Source: Natrarchaeobaculum aegyptiacum (GTDB lineage Archaea; Halobacteriota; Halobacteria; Halobacteriales; Natrialbaceae). From it: a stretch of 64,000 nucleotides of DNA. The position numbers were made by a program, and so were the translations under genes. The notes under the pieces were generated by a model that did no database searches, was not told the origin of the DNA, and worked only from the letters and a program-made list of their open reading frames with translations. Location: the NCBI RefSeq assembly GCF_002156705.1, contig NZ_CP019893.1:1798001-1862000 (forward strand), given 5' to 3'. Shown piece after piece: positions 9,138 through 17,490 of the stretch (positions are counted from its first letter, which is position 1; every line of letters begins with the position of its first letter).

Positions 9138-9557
9138 ATGCCCATGGTCGACACCGCGATCGGGTTCGTCCTCGGGGCAGTCATCGGTGCCATCGCCACC
9201 GCCGCCGGCTCGTACCTGCTGTACTGGAAACGCGAACGCGACGCCACCCGTCGACTCCGCCGGGCGTTCGCCGAAGAACTTCGCTCTTACGAGTACGTCG
9301 ACGACGTCGTTGCCGAGGGCGGCTACGAACGCATCACGGCGCGCGTCGAACGCCCGGTGATCTACGAGTCCGCCGCCGGCGACCTCGGCCTCCTCACGGA
9401 ACGAGAAATCGGTCGCCTCGTGGCCTTCTACAGCGCGCTCTCGTGGCTCGAGGGACTCGAGGATCCGGAGGACAAGAAAGAGCGAATCGAGAGCGTCGTC
9501 GAAAAACGACAGGCAGCGCTCGAGACACTCGAATCTGCGGACACCCGCGACCGCTAA
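9138..9557 (+). CDS. Membrane-anchored coiled-coil protein, unknown function
   Basis: About 139 residues if it starts at ATG 9138 (ATG 9144 is equally possible). One N-terminal membrane helix (about 7-28) is followed by a charged cytosolic helix (KRERDATRRLRRAF), a mixed region and a C-terminal coiled coil (about 103-130). No family was recognised. The layout, an anchor plus a charged helical domain, suits a scaffold or sensor. It follows the aminotransferase by 85 nt and may share its transcript. Confidence 0.65.
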   Translation: MPMVDTAIGFVLGAVIGAIATAAGSYLLYWKRERDATRRLRRAFAEELRSYEYVDDVVAEGGYERITARVERPVIYESAAGDLGLLTEREIGRLVAFYSALSWLEGLEDPEDKKERIESVVEKRQAALETLESADTRDR

Positions 9558-9570
9558 CGGTTCGCCCCAG

Positions 9571-9759
9571 TCACTCCCAGTTCGCTCGCTCCTGCTCGAG
9601 AAATTCGGCTGAATCGGCCGATTTTCCAGTGGACTTTGCCCGCTCTCTTGCTCGCTCGAGACGATTGCGGGGGTCCGTGGGGACGCGAACGGTGCGATAG
9701 TCCCCGTCGAGAGTCGGCCTGACGATGGTCGTCGTCGTCTCGTTCGAGTCGTCACTCAT
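9571..9759 (-). CDS. Small acidic hypothetical protein
   Basis: The protein has 62 residues: an acidic Thr-rich start, a central RTVRVP strand and a charged helix (about 32-60). It is convergent with the preceding gene and 58 nt upstream of the radA stop. Codon use and acidity fit a real haloarchaeal gene, but nothing identifies its role. Confidence 0.5.
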   Translation of the reverse strand: MSDDSNETTTTIVRPTLDGDYRTVRVPTDPRNRLERARERAKSTGKSADSAEFLEQERANWE

Positions 9760-9816
9760 CGGGTAGCAAAATGCGGGAGTGGAAAATATGCGTTTCCCAG
9801 GCGCGCGGTCGGACCG

Positions 9817-10848
9817 TTACTCGGGCTTCAGCCCGTCTTCTTCGACGCGCATAACGGCCTCGCCGTCGGCGAGGTTCGGCGCGTCGACCAGTCGGACGAT
9901 CCGCTTGTCACCCTTCGACTTCCGGAGGTAGATTCGGAACGTCGACTTGTGGCCTAAGATGTTCCCACCGATGGGTTTGGTCGGGTCGCCGAAGAACGCG
10001 TCGGGGTTCGAGGTGACCTGGTTGGTGACGATGACGGCGGCGTTGTAGAGGTTGCCGACCTTGTCGATGTCGTGGAGGTGCTTGTTCAGCTTCTGCTGGC
10101 GGTTCGCGAGTTCGCCACGGCCGACGTACTCGGCGCGGAAGTGGGCGGTCAGCGAGTCGACACAGAGCAACTTGACGGGATACTCCGAGTCCTCGTGTTC
10201 GCCCGCGAGTTCTTTGGCCTTCTCTGCGAGCAGCATCTGGTGGTTCGAGTTGAACGCCTTCGCGACGTGGATGTACTCGAGGAACGAGTCGACCAGTTCC
10301 TCGAGGGCGGCCTCGTCGTCCGGCGTGCCTTCGATCTCGCGGTCTTCCATCGCGGCGGCGATGGCGTCGTCCGGCAGTCCCCGGACCATGTCGTCGATTC
10401 GCTCGGGACGGAACGTGTCCTCGCTGTCGATGAAGATACAGGAGCCGTGGAGTCCGCCGACTTCCTGGGGAAGCTGGACGTTGACGGCCATCTGGTGGGT
10501 GACCTGCGATTTACCGGAGCCGAACTCGCCGTAAACTTCGGTGATCGACTGGGTCTCGATGCCACCACCTAGCAGGTCGTCGACTTCGTCGATGTGCCAG
10601 CTCAGCTTCCCGATCTTGTTCCGGCGCTCGAGGACGGTCGAGCCGGTCTCGAAGCCGCCGACGTCGGCGGCGTCCCGGGCCGCACGGACGATGTCGCCAG
10701 CGGTCGAGTCACCGACGTCCGCGGTGTTCGACAGCTCTGCGGGAGCGGCGACGGCCAGGCTCTCGAACGAGTCGTAGCCTGCGTCTTTGAGTTTGTCTGC
10801 GGTCGCCGGTCCGACGCCGGGGAGTTCCTCGAGATCTGCTTCGGGCAT
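9817..10848 (-). CDS. radA: DNA repair and recombination protein RadA
   Basis: The archaeal RecA/Rad51 recombinase, 343 residues, the usual length. An N-terminal helix-hairpin-helix domain (about 5-60) is followed by the ATPase core: Walker [10 protein letters not shown] (about 107-115), Walker B LLCVDSL, and the L2-side KLNKHLHD...VIVTNQV stretch. It polymerises on single-stranded DNA and drives strand exchange in homologous recombination. ATG 10848 is chosen because the upstream in-frame start adds basic, non-conserved residues and because the TATA-like box at 10873-10879 fits it. Confidence 0.97.
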   Translation of the reverse strand: MPEADLEELPGVGPATADKLKDAGYDSFESLAVAAPAELSNTADVGDSTAGDIVRAARDAADVGGFETGSTVLERRNKIGKLSWHIDEVDDLLGGGIETQSITEVYGEFGSGKSQVTHQMAVNVQLPQEVGGLHGSCIFIDSEDTFRPERIDDMVRGLPDDAIAAAMEDREIEGTPDDEAALEELVDSFLEYIHVAKAFNSNHQMLLAEKAKELAGEHEDSEYPVKLLCVDSLTAHFRAEYVGRGELANRQQKLNKHLHDIDKVGNLYNAAVIVTNQVTSNPDAFFGDPTKPIGGNILGHKSTFRIYLRKSKGDKRIVRLVDAPNLADGEAVMRVEEDGLKPE

Positions 10849-10872
10849 ACTCCACCGTTGTGCCGGACCCCT

Positions 10873-10879
10873 CATAAAC
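10873..10879 (-). promoter_or_regulatory. TATA-like box of radA
   Basis: On the minus strand GTTTATG is centred about 28 nt before the radA ATG, as expected for a leaderless transcript. A short direct repeat of CACTTT (minus strand, about 10904-10916) lies further upstream. Confidence 0.45.
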
Positions 10880-11013
10880 CTCCGTTAACAGGAGAGTGAA
10901 AGTGAAAGTGCCGGACTGCGACGGGGTGATCGAGCCGCTGGCTCGTCGTGACTGGTCGTACGTCCGGTCCAGTGTGTGGGCGTATAAGGCGGTCGGGCGA
11001 CTACCCTCGAGCG

Positions 11014-12306
11014 ATGACGACGCTCTCGATCACCGGCGGGCAGGTCCTGTTGCCCGACGGGACGGTGACGCGCGCGGACGTACTGGTCGATCAGGATTCC
11101 GGCGAAATCCTCGAAACCGGGGCCGACCTGGAAGGCGACGCGACGCTCGATGCAGCCGACTCGCTCGTGACGCCCGGGTTCGTCAACGGCCACTGTCACG
11201 TCGCGATGACGCTCCTGCGTGGCGCAGCAGACGACAAGCCCCTCGACGCGTGGCTGCAGGAGGACATCTGGCCCGTCGAGGCCGAGTTGACCCCCGAGGA
11301 CGTCCGCGCCGGGGCCGAACTGGGCATCCTCGAGATGATCAAAGGCGGCGTCACGGCCTTCTCGGACATGTACTTCCACGTCCCCGAGATCGCAACCGCC
11401 GTCGAGAAAGCCGGCGTTCGTGCCGTGCTCGGCCACACCGCCATCACCATCGGCAAGGACGAGGCGGACGCGAGGGCGGATATGGAGGAGAGCCTCGCGG
11501 TGGCGACCGACCTCGACGGGGCGGCAGACGGCCGAATCTCGACCACGTTCCAGCCACACAGCCTGACCACCGTCGGCGAGGAGTACCTGCGAGAGTACGT
11601 CCCGCGGGCGCGCGAGGTGGGGCTCCCGATTCACTTCCACGCCAACGAGACGACGAACGAGGTCGACCCCATCGTCGAGGAACACGGCGTCCGACCGCTC
11701 GAGTACGCCCGCGACGTCGGCCTGCTCGAGGCCGAGGACTTCGTCGCCCACGGGGTACACGTCGACGGGACCGAGATCGACCTCCTGTCGGAGACGGGCG
11801 CGAGCGTGATCCACTGCCCTGCATCGAACATGAAACTGGCGAGCGGGATGGCCCCGGTCCAGCGACTGCGCGAAGCGGGCGTCACCGTCGGCCTTGGAAC
11901 CGACGGTGCGGCCTCGAACAACGACCTCTCGCTGCTCGACGAGGGCCGCGACGCCGCGATGATCGGCAAACTCGCCGCCGAGGACGCCAGTGCCGTCCCC
12001 GCCGATGCCGTCGTCGAGATGCTGACCCAGGGCAGTGCCGACGCCATGGGCCTTCCTGTCGGGCGACTCGAGGCCGGTGCGCCCGCGGATCTTGCCGTGA
12101 TCGACCTCGAGCGACCCCACCTCACGCCGGCTCACGACCTGGTGAGCCACCTCGTCTACGCCGCGGCCGCGTCGGACGTCCGCCACACCGTCTGTGACGG
12201 ACAGGTGCTCATGCGCGACCGCGAGGTCACCACGCTCGAGGAGGATGCGGTACTCGAGCGTGCCAGCGAGGCGGCGACGCAACTGTTCGAGCGCGCCGAA
12301 GGGTAA
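11014..12306 (+). CDS. mtaD: 5'-methylthioadenosine / S-adenosylhomocysteine deaminase
   Basis: Amidohydrolase of the MTA/SAH deaminase family, 430 residues. Metal and catalytic residues are visible: His60-x-His62 (NGHCHVAM), His207-x-His209 (HFHANET), His246 (AHGVH) and Asp297 (GTDGAAS). Members convert MTA, SAH or 5'-deoxyadenosine to the inosine analogue and ammonia. ATG 11014 is used; the in-frame start 66 nt upstream adds a basic tail. The AhcY-type hydrolase lies 1.8 kb downstream on the same strand, separated by one secreted protein gene, which suggests a SAH to S-inosylhomocysteine route. Confidence 0.87.
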   Translation: MTTLSITGGQVLLPDGTVTRADVLVDQDSGEILETGADLEGDATLDAADSLVTPGFVNGHCHVAMTLLRGAADDKPLDAWLQEDIWPVEAELTPEDVRAGAELGILEMIKGGVTAFSDMYFHVPEIATAVEKAGVRAVLGHTAITIGKDEADARADMEESLAVATDLDGAADGRISTTFQPHSLTTVGEEYLREYVPRAREVGLPIHFHANETTNEVDPIVEEHGVRPLEYARDVGLLEAEDFVAHGVHVDGTEIDLLSETGASVIHCPASNMKLASGMAPVQRLREAGVTVGLGTDGAASNNDLSLLDEGRDAAMIGKLAAEDASAVPADAVVEMLTQGSADAMGLPVGRLEAGAPADLAVIDLERPHLTPAHDLVSHLVYAAAASDVRHTVCDGQVLMRDREVTTLEEDAVLERASEAATQLFERAEG

Positions 12307-12513
12307 CTACTCGCGTGGGTGGGGACTTCGGAGCCACTATCTGCCGTTCTGATCGTTCGCTTTTCCCGTTGTGCCATCGCTGGATGGAACGCGAAACTAA
12401 ACGCTCACTGGTGCCGATAAACCCTCTGAACGACTCTCGGTTCGTTTCGAAGGGACTGAACGAGGCGGAACTGCCGGCGGGGTTTATCCACGATATCGTG
12501 AACGTCCAACTGG

Positions 12514-13869
12514 ATGATCAGGTTGAACCATCTCGCGGTGGCGCTCGCGTTCGCCATGCTCGTCGCTGCGGTCGCTCCGGTCGGGGCGGCTGCAGCCGAC
12601 CCCGACGACGACGAACTGTCGCTCGTAATCAGCGACGGCGTCGTCTCGGTACAGTCGAACGACAGCGCCGTCGAGAACGCGACGGTCGAGGTATCGCTCG
12701 TAGACGACGAAGACGACGACGCATCGTACGAAGGCACGGGAACGTACACGACCGACGCCGACGGCGAGGTCGCCCTCCCCGAACCCAACGAGTCGGTCGA
12801 GGTGACCGTCGTCGCGTCCACGAGTGCCGATAGCGTCGAGACCGACGCGACGCTCGAGCCTGCGGCTGACGAGGAAGACGACGAGGGCGATGAAGGGGAC
12901 GACAAGGAAGACGAGGCTGACGACGCTGACGACGAAGAAACCGACGATGCTGACGACCTCGTCGAGAATCTCTCCGTCGACGTCACGCAGGACGACGACG
13001 CGAACGTGACCGTCACCGTCACGGACGACGACGCAGACGAAGATAGCGAGAACGCGACCCTCGAGAACGCGTCGGTCGACGTGACCGCAAACGTCTCCTA
13101 CGACGGCACGGGCGAGTACGTGACCGACGCGAACGGCACCGTCTCGCTCGTCGCGCCGACCGACCCCGTCGAGGTGACCGTCGAGGCGAGCTACGAGAAC
13201 GGCTCGGCCGAGGCGACCGCGGTGCTCGAGCCCGCGGCAGACGACGAGGAAGACGACGCTGAGGACGAGCGACCCGACGACGACGGCCCATTCGGTGCGA
13301 TCGTCTCGTGGTTCGTCCAGACGCTCGAGACCGACGGCCCGCCGGGACAGGCCATCTCTGACTTCGTCACGAGTAACAACCCCGGTGACACGCCCGACCA
13401 CGCCGGACCGCCGGCCGACAACGAGAGCGATCAGGGGCCGCCAGCACACGCTGGCCCGGGTGCCGACAACGAGAGCAATCAGGGGCCGCCAGCACACGCT
13501 GGCCCGGGTGCCGACAACGAGAGCGATCAGGGGCCGCCAGCACACGCTGGCCCGGGTGCCGACAACGAGAGCGATCAGGGGCCGCCAGCACACGCTGGCC
13601 CGGGTGCCGATGCCGACGACGGTGAGAGCGACGATGACGCCGGTGACGACAACGATGGCGACGACGCCGACTCGAACGTCACCGCGACCGGCGCAACAGA
13701 CGATAGTCAGCAGGGACCACCGGATCACGCCGGCCCCTCGAGTGACCGGGCTGGTGGCGACGACAACGGGAACGGGAACGGGAACGGGAACGGGAACGGG
13801 AACGCTGCTGGTGGAAGTGGGAACGGGAACGGAAATGGTGGCGGACCACCCGGACACGCCGGTCCATAA
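12514..13869 (+). CDS. Secreted acidic repeat protein
   Basis: The protein has 451 residues. A Sec-type signal (about 1-27, ending AAA/AD) precedes two similar acidic beta-rich modules (about 32-115 and 145-240) with the shared pattern YEGTGTY-TDADG / YDGTGEYVTDANG, resembling carboxypeptidase-regulatory-like or Ig-like folds, each followed by an Asp/Glu stretch. Then come four perfect 16-residue repeats built on QGPPAHAGP, a Gly/Asn tract and a final GPPGHAGP. No membrane anchor or sorting signal is seen at the C-terminus, so it is probably released or bound to the surface by charge. Function unknown. Confidence 0.82.
   Translation: MIRLNHLAVALAFAMLVAAVAPVGAAAADPDDDELSLVISDGVVSVQSNDSAVENATVEVSLVDDEDDDASYEGTGTYTTDADGEVALPEPNESVEVTVVASTSADSVETDATLEPAADEEDDEGDEGDDKEDEADDADDEETDDADDLVENLSVDVTQDDDANVTVTVTDDDADEDSENATLENASVDVTANVSYDGTGEYVTDANGTVSLVAPTDPVEVTVEASYENGSAEATAVLEPAADDEEDDAEDERPDDDGPFGAIVSWFVQTLETDGPPGQAISDFVTSNNPGDTPDHAGPPADNESDQGPPAHAGPGADNESNQGPPAHAGPGADNESDQGPPAHAGPGADNESDQGPPAHAGPGADADDGESDDDAGDDNDGDDADSNVTATGATDDSQQGPPDHAGPSSDRAGGDDNGNGNGNGNGNGNAAGGSGNGNGNGGGPPGHAGP
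13414..13605 (+). repeat. Four tandem 48-bp repeats inside the secreted protein gene
   Basis: Four almost identical in-frame copies encode ADNES(D/N)QGPPAHAGPG. Only a G/A change in the second copy separates them, so the array is recent or kept uniform by recombination. Looser versions of the module flank it on both sides. Confidence 0.95.
13768..13803 (+). repeat. Hexanucleotide repeat (GGGAAC)6
   Basis: Six uninterrupted copies code for Gly-Asn repeats; three more loose copies follow at about 13817-13836. Copy changes would vary protein length by two residues and never shift the frame. Confidence 0.93.
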
Positions 13870-14114
13870 CGGCCGGCACCTGCTCATCCGGCCCTGAACC
13901 CCGACGCACACCCCTCGAGCCCACACCGACGCCCATCGACGCACGACTGCCGTCAGAGGCACACCGTCACGGCGTCGGCCGGACTCGAGGTGCACTGCGC
14001 TCGAGCGACTCGAGCGTGAGACGATCCACCCCGGCCCGGATCCTCGATCGAACTGTTCTGGCACCCCGACCATGCTTCGGTAGCGTTTTGCCTCCGGTAC
14101 CACTCTATCGAGCC

Positions 14115-15404
14115 ATGACCGAACACGCGTATCCGCCGATCAGCGACCAGCTGGACGATGTGGACGCAGCCCGCGAGGAGGGCCGTCGGAAGATGGACTG
14201 GGCCGCCCAGCACATGCCGATCATGGAGGCCGTCCGCGAGGAGTTCGTCGCCGACCAGCCCCTCGAGGGCGAGAGTATCGCGATGGCGATGCACGTCGAG
14301 GCGAAGACCGCGGTCCTCGTCGAGACGCTCGCCGAGGGTGGTGCCGACGTTGCGGTGACGGGCTGCAACCCGCTGTCGACCCACGATGACGTGAGCGCGG
14401 CCCTCGACGCCCACGAGTCGATCACCTGCTACGCAAAGCGCGGCGTCGACGACGAGGAGTACTACGACGCCATCGAGGCCGTCATCGCCCACGAACCCAC
14501 CATCACGGTCGACGACGGGATGGACCTCGTCGCCGCGATTCACGAGGACTACCCCGAACTGATCGACGGCATCGTCGGCGGTGCCGAGGAGACGACCACG
14601 GGTGTCCACCGCCTGCGCGCGATGGACGACGACGGGGCCCTCGAGTACCCGGTGTTCGCCGTCAACGACACGCCGATGAAGCGGCTGTTCGACAACGTTC
14701 ACGGCACCGGCGAGTCCTCGCTGGCCTCGATTGCCATGACCACGAACCTCTCGTGGGCCGGGAAGAACGTCGTCGTCGCCGGCTTCGGTTACTGCGGCAA
14801 GGGCGTCGCCCGCAAGGCCGCCGGCCAGAACGCGAACGTGATCGTGACGGAGGTCGAACCCCGCCGCGCGCTCGAGGCCCACATGGAAGGCTACGAGGTG
14901 TTGCCTATGTCGAAGGCTGCGGCGGTCGGCGACGTCTTCCTCACGACGACTGGCAACCGCGACGTCATCGTCGAAGAGCACTTCGAGAAAATGGGAGACG
15001 GCGTCTTGCTCGCCAACGCCGGTCACTTCGACATCGAGATCGACCTCGAGGCCCTCGAAGACCTCGCCGTCGACACCTACGAGGCCCGCGACGGCGTCGA
15101 CGCGTACGAACTCGCAGACGGTCGCCGACTCAACGTCGTCGCCGAGGGCCGCCTCGTCAACCTCGCTGCCCCCGTCTCGCTCGGTCATCCCGTCGAAGTG
15201 ATGGACCAGAGCTTCGGCATTCAGGCCGTTTGCGTGCGCGAACTGCTCGAGAACGGCGACGACTACGATGCGGGCGTCCACGACGTCCCCGACGAACTGG
15301 ACACAGAGATCGCCGAGATCAAACTCGCAGCCGAGGGCGTCGAGTTCGATTCGCTGACCGACACCCAGCGCGAGTACATGGGCTCGTGGGATCACGGGAC
15401 CTGA
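14115..15404 (+). CDS. ahcY: Adenosylhomocysteinase-family hydrolase (SAH or S-inosylhomocysteine hydrolase)
   Basis: NAD-dependent hydrolase, 429 residues. The Rossmann fingerprint GFGYCGKG is at 223-230; the substrate side includes the VND...K-LFDN stretch (about 183-194) and GCNPLSTHDD (83-92). It lacks the KPDxYRY C-terminus of eukaryotic enzymes, as usual in archaea. It releases homocysteine plus adenosine (or inosine), ending the SAM cycle. ATG 14115 matches the family N-terminus (HMPIM within the first 40 residues). With the deaminase at 11014 nearby and metXY in the window, it belongs to homocysteine recycling. Confidence 0.93.
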   Translation: MTEHAYPPISDQLDDVDAAREEGRRKMDWAAQHMPIMEAVREEFVADQPLEGESIAMAMHVEAKTAVLVETLAEGGADVAVTGCNPLSTHDDVSAALDAHESITCYAKRGVDDEEYYDAIEAVIAHEPTITVDDGMDLVAAIHEDYPELIDGIVGGAEETTTGVHRLRAMDDDGALEYPVFAVNDTPMKRLFDNVHGTGESSLASIAMTTNLSWAGKNVVVAGFGYCGKGVARKAAGQNANVIVTEVEPRRALEAHMEGYEVLPMSKAAAVGDVFLTTTGNRDVIVEEHFEKMGDGVLLANAGHFDIEIDLEALEDLAVDTYEARDGVDAYELADGRRLNVVAEGRLVNLAAPVSLGHPVEVMDQSFGIQAVCVRELLENGDDYDAGVHDVPDELDTEIAEIKLAAEGVEFDSLTDTQREYMGSWDHGT

Positions 15405-15668
15405 TCGGACGCTCGGATTTTTCGATTCGATGGTCGACTGGCCCTGTTCGGACCACCGCTCCCTCGAGTAACGTCTGATAGTCAGTTTGGGCTGGTGCTG
15501 GGACCATCGACACCCACTCGAGCGGGACGCCCCACGGTACCTAACCCCCACAGACCGCGTTCCTCCAGTGAGTGGGCGGTACTGATTGACCTGGGGAGTA
15601 CTCTCTCGAGGTGGTCTGTCTGTCTGTCGCTGTCTCCGTTTCGCGAGGACACCAGCTGCCATCGGCTC

Positions 15669-15885
15669 TTACGTCTCGTCTCCCCTCGAGTCGTCTCCCC
15701 TCGAGTCGTCTCCTGTCGTCTCACCCGGAATCTCGGCGTCGTCGGGGAGCAGGAGTCGTCGCTCGGTGTATGCGAGGCCGTTCTTCCGCCGGTTGCGTTT
15801 GCGCACTGCGACGCGGTTGTTCGAGCGCTCGAGGACGGCGTCGATCACCCTCGAGACCAGTTTCTTCGCGTCGGTGTCGCCGACG
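15669..15885 (-). pseudogene. Truncated copy of the 3' end of the coiled-coil gene at 17491-18663
   Basis: Translated on the minus strand, this stretch gives about 68 residues matching the C-terminus of the intact protein closely: DAKKLVSRVIDAVL, SNNRVAVRKRN, RKNGL-YTERRL, and an SRG-rich tail ending in ET before the stop. An in-frame TGA lies just upstream and nothing earlier in the gene is present, so it is a 5'-truncated relic. DNA downstream of the stop (about 15600-15668) is also similar to that at 17420-17490, so the copied unit included 3' flank. The rest of 15405-16022 shows no gene. Confidence 0.88.
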
Positions 15886-16022
15886 CCGCTGTTTCACTCG
15901 GCGAAATTACCCTCAGATAATCTGGTCACCGTCTTCCGGTCCGCTCTCTCCGTTCAGGATACGTTCACGTGGCGCGTCGTTGGGTGCCGTCCGGTCCTCC
16001 CAGCTCTTCCCTTCCACACGTG

Positions 16023-16074
16023 AGTGACACCAGTGACACACTAACTGTTATGACGTGGGATACAGTAGTGACAC
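16023..16074. promoter_or_regulatory. Three AGTGACAC direct repeats at the antitoxin start
   Basis: Perfect copies of AGTGACAC lie at 16023-16030, 16032-16039 and 16067-16074, on both sides of the antitoxin ATG (16050). Repeats placed like this are common operators for autoregulating toxin-antitoxin operons; binding is inferred. Confidence 0.4.
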
Positions 16075-16421
16075 CTGTGCCGATCGATATCGAGACGTTC
16101 GACGCGAGCTCCGAACACGAACTCACGGGAGAGACGAATGCAGAGCGAATCATCACGTTCCTGGCTCGAAACGATGACAAGGCGTTCACGCCCGCTGAAA
16201 TAGCCGACGGATCTGGTGTGAAGAAGGGATCGGTCAGTACTGTGTTGAGCCGACTCGAGGATAAACAACTGGTCCGGCATAAGGGTGAATACTGGGCAAT
16301 CGGAGACATGGACCGCGTTCGTGATGCATACGATTTCCACAGGACCGTTCAGCGATTGGACGACCAGTACGGTGACGAAGACCTCGAAGAGTGGCAGGAA
16401 CATGCAGCCGAGGATGCGTAG
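16050..16421 (+). CDS. Winged-helix antitoxin of an HTH/PemK-type pair
   Basis: The protein has 123 residues. The middle (about 30-82) is a MarR-like winged helix: AERIITFLARND (helix 1), TPAEIADGSGVKKGSVSTVLSRLEDK (HTH) and a short wing (VRHKGEYWAIGD). The acidic helical C-terminus (about 85-123) is the likely toxin-neutralising part. Its stop codon touches the toxin ATG without spacing, so the pair is one operon. ATG 16050 is chosen because the upstream extension is non-coding in character and holds operator-like repeats. Unlike AbrB- or RHH-type MazE, the DNA-binding part here is a winged helix. Confidence 0.72.
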   Translation: MTWDTVVTPVPIDIETFDASSEHELTGETNAERIITFLARNDDKAFTPAEIADGSGVKKGSVSTVLSRLEDKQLVRHKGEYWAIGDMDRVRDAYDFHRTVQRLDDQYGDEDLEEWQEHAAEDA

Positions 16422-16757
16422 ATGGAGTACGATCGAGGAGACGTCGTTATCGGCTACGACAAGTTCAAGGAAGAATCGGCTGGACGTCCGTTTTTGATCA
16501 TCAGCGACGAAGAGACACCATTTCACGGGGAACAGTACATCGTCCTCTCGCTCACAACACGAACGTGGTACAAGGACCGTCTCCCGATTGACGAATCCGA
16601 TTGGACCGACGGTGGCGCGCCACGATCGAGCTCGATCATGCCGTGGTCAGTGAACTCCATTAGCGCCACCGAAATCGACGTCAGACAGGGAACACTCAGG
16701 GAATCGATCGTCACGACTGCGACGGAACACCTCTCCGAGTACGTTATCGCTGATTGA
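16422..16757 (+). CDS. PemK/MazF-like toxin (putative endoribonuclease)
   Basis: The protein has 111 residues and the layout of the CcdB/PemK fold: N-terminal RGDVVIGYDKF-(x)-GRPFLIIS strand pair, a central VLSLTTRTW-K, a Ser/Pro loop (PRSSSIMPWSV) and a final helix. Family members cleave mRNA. The last sense codons and the TGA lie at the left boundary of the adjacent IS200/IS605-like element, so the original C-terminus may have been altered by that insertion. Confidence 0.68.
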   Translation: MEYDRGDVVIGYDKFKEESAGRPFLIISDEETPFHGEQYIVLSLTTRTWYKDRLPIDESDWTDGGAPRSSSIMPWSVNSISATEIDVRQGTLRESIVTTATEHLSEYVIAD

Positions 16758-17262
16758 CATCCTCCTCCGCGTAAACGCGGAGGAATCCCGAGCGGTGGGA
16801 GTTTCAGGTTTCCAGTCCAACCGGCGGACTACCACACCTTTCGGGCGCGGGTAGTCCCACAGTCTCGGTGTGGTGGACTGCTGGCCATGCCAAGTGGCCG
16901 TTACCCCTATCCTCGACCCTGTTTGGCGTCCCGGTGTTGTTTTTGCCACAGGGACGCCAGCAGGTGTCAGCAGAGTCGGGGGTATCGTCGTGCTCGCTTC
17001 GAGCAGTCGGCACGTTGGCACACCCTTCGGAGATGTGGCGTTCACGGACTGCTCTTTCGGATATTGTCTCATTACGTGGGTGGACAGGCCACCTCCGCAG
17101 GACGGTTCGGAATCCGCTCCGTTCCGACCAACTCCTACTTTCCAGAAGAACGGCCTGTGACTTAAATATCGCCGTGAGAAACTCGGCGAAGCAGCTGAAC
17201 GGTGGGTTATGACCACAAGTGACGGCGCGTATCCACGGCCTGAAGACCGTGGTATTGCGCCT
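16751..17262. mobile_element. Gutted IS200/IS605-like element (no intact tnpB)
   Basis: The left boundary has GATTGACATCCTCC followed by a perfect 8-bp stem with TAAA loop (16764-16771/16776-16783) and GGAATCC; the same signature ends the tnpB element at 31411. The other boundary has a CCACGG...CCGTGG hairpin (17233-17252) with a central TGAA, matching in layout the hairpin at 33000-33019. The roughly 460 bp between the ends holds only open frames of unusual composition and no recognisable TnpB motif, so it is a deletion derivative or a MITE-like passenger. The rest of 17263-17490 shows no gene. Confidence 0.65.
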
Positions 17263-17490
17263 GTTCAGCGTATAACCGTTGACAGCCGTCGTCTCCGGGC
17301 AGCCCCTCGAGCCCTGTCCGTCGTCTTGCCCACCGACGCCCACTCGAGTGAGATACCCACCACTAACCATCCCTCGAGCAGCCGCGGTCGCGTGCGTTGT
17401 GCGTGATCGAAGAGAGTCAGTCGACCTCTCTCGAGGCGGTTTTCATCTCAGTGTCCCCGGTCACCCGAGGACACCAGCTGTCACCGGCGC

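Noticed and set aside
10885-12282. Long minus-strand open frame opposite the deaminase gene
   Set aside because: Antisense to a complete amidohydrolase with all metal ligands; no own start signal or motif.
12484-14103. Long minus-strand frame rich in Val/Arg opposite the secreted protein
   Set aside because: Its repeats are simply the reverse complement of the coding 48-bp array.
13953-15662. Long minus-strand frame opposite ahcY
   Set aside because: Shadow of the hydrolase gene; composition unlike haloarchaeal proteins at its ends.
16804-17370. Minus-strand frames inside the small element as a tnpB gene
   Set aside because: No RuvC motif, zinc finger or TnpB-like start could be seen; treated as decayed or non-coding interior.
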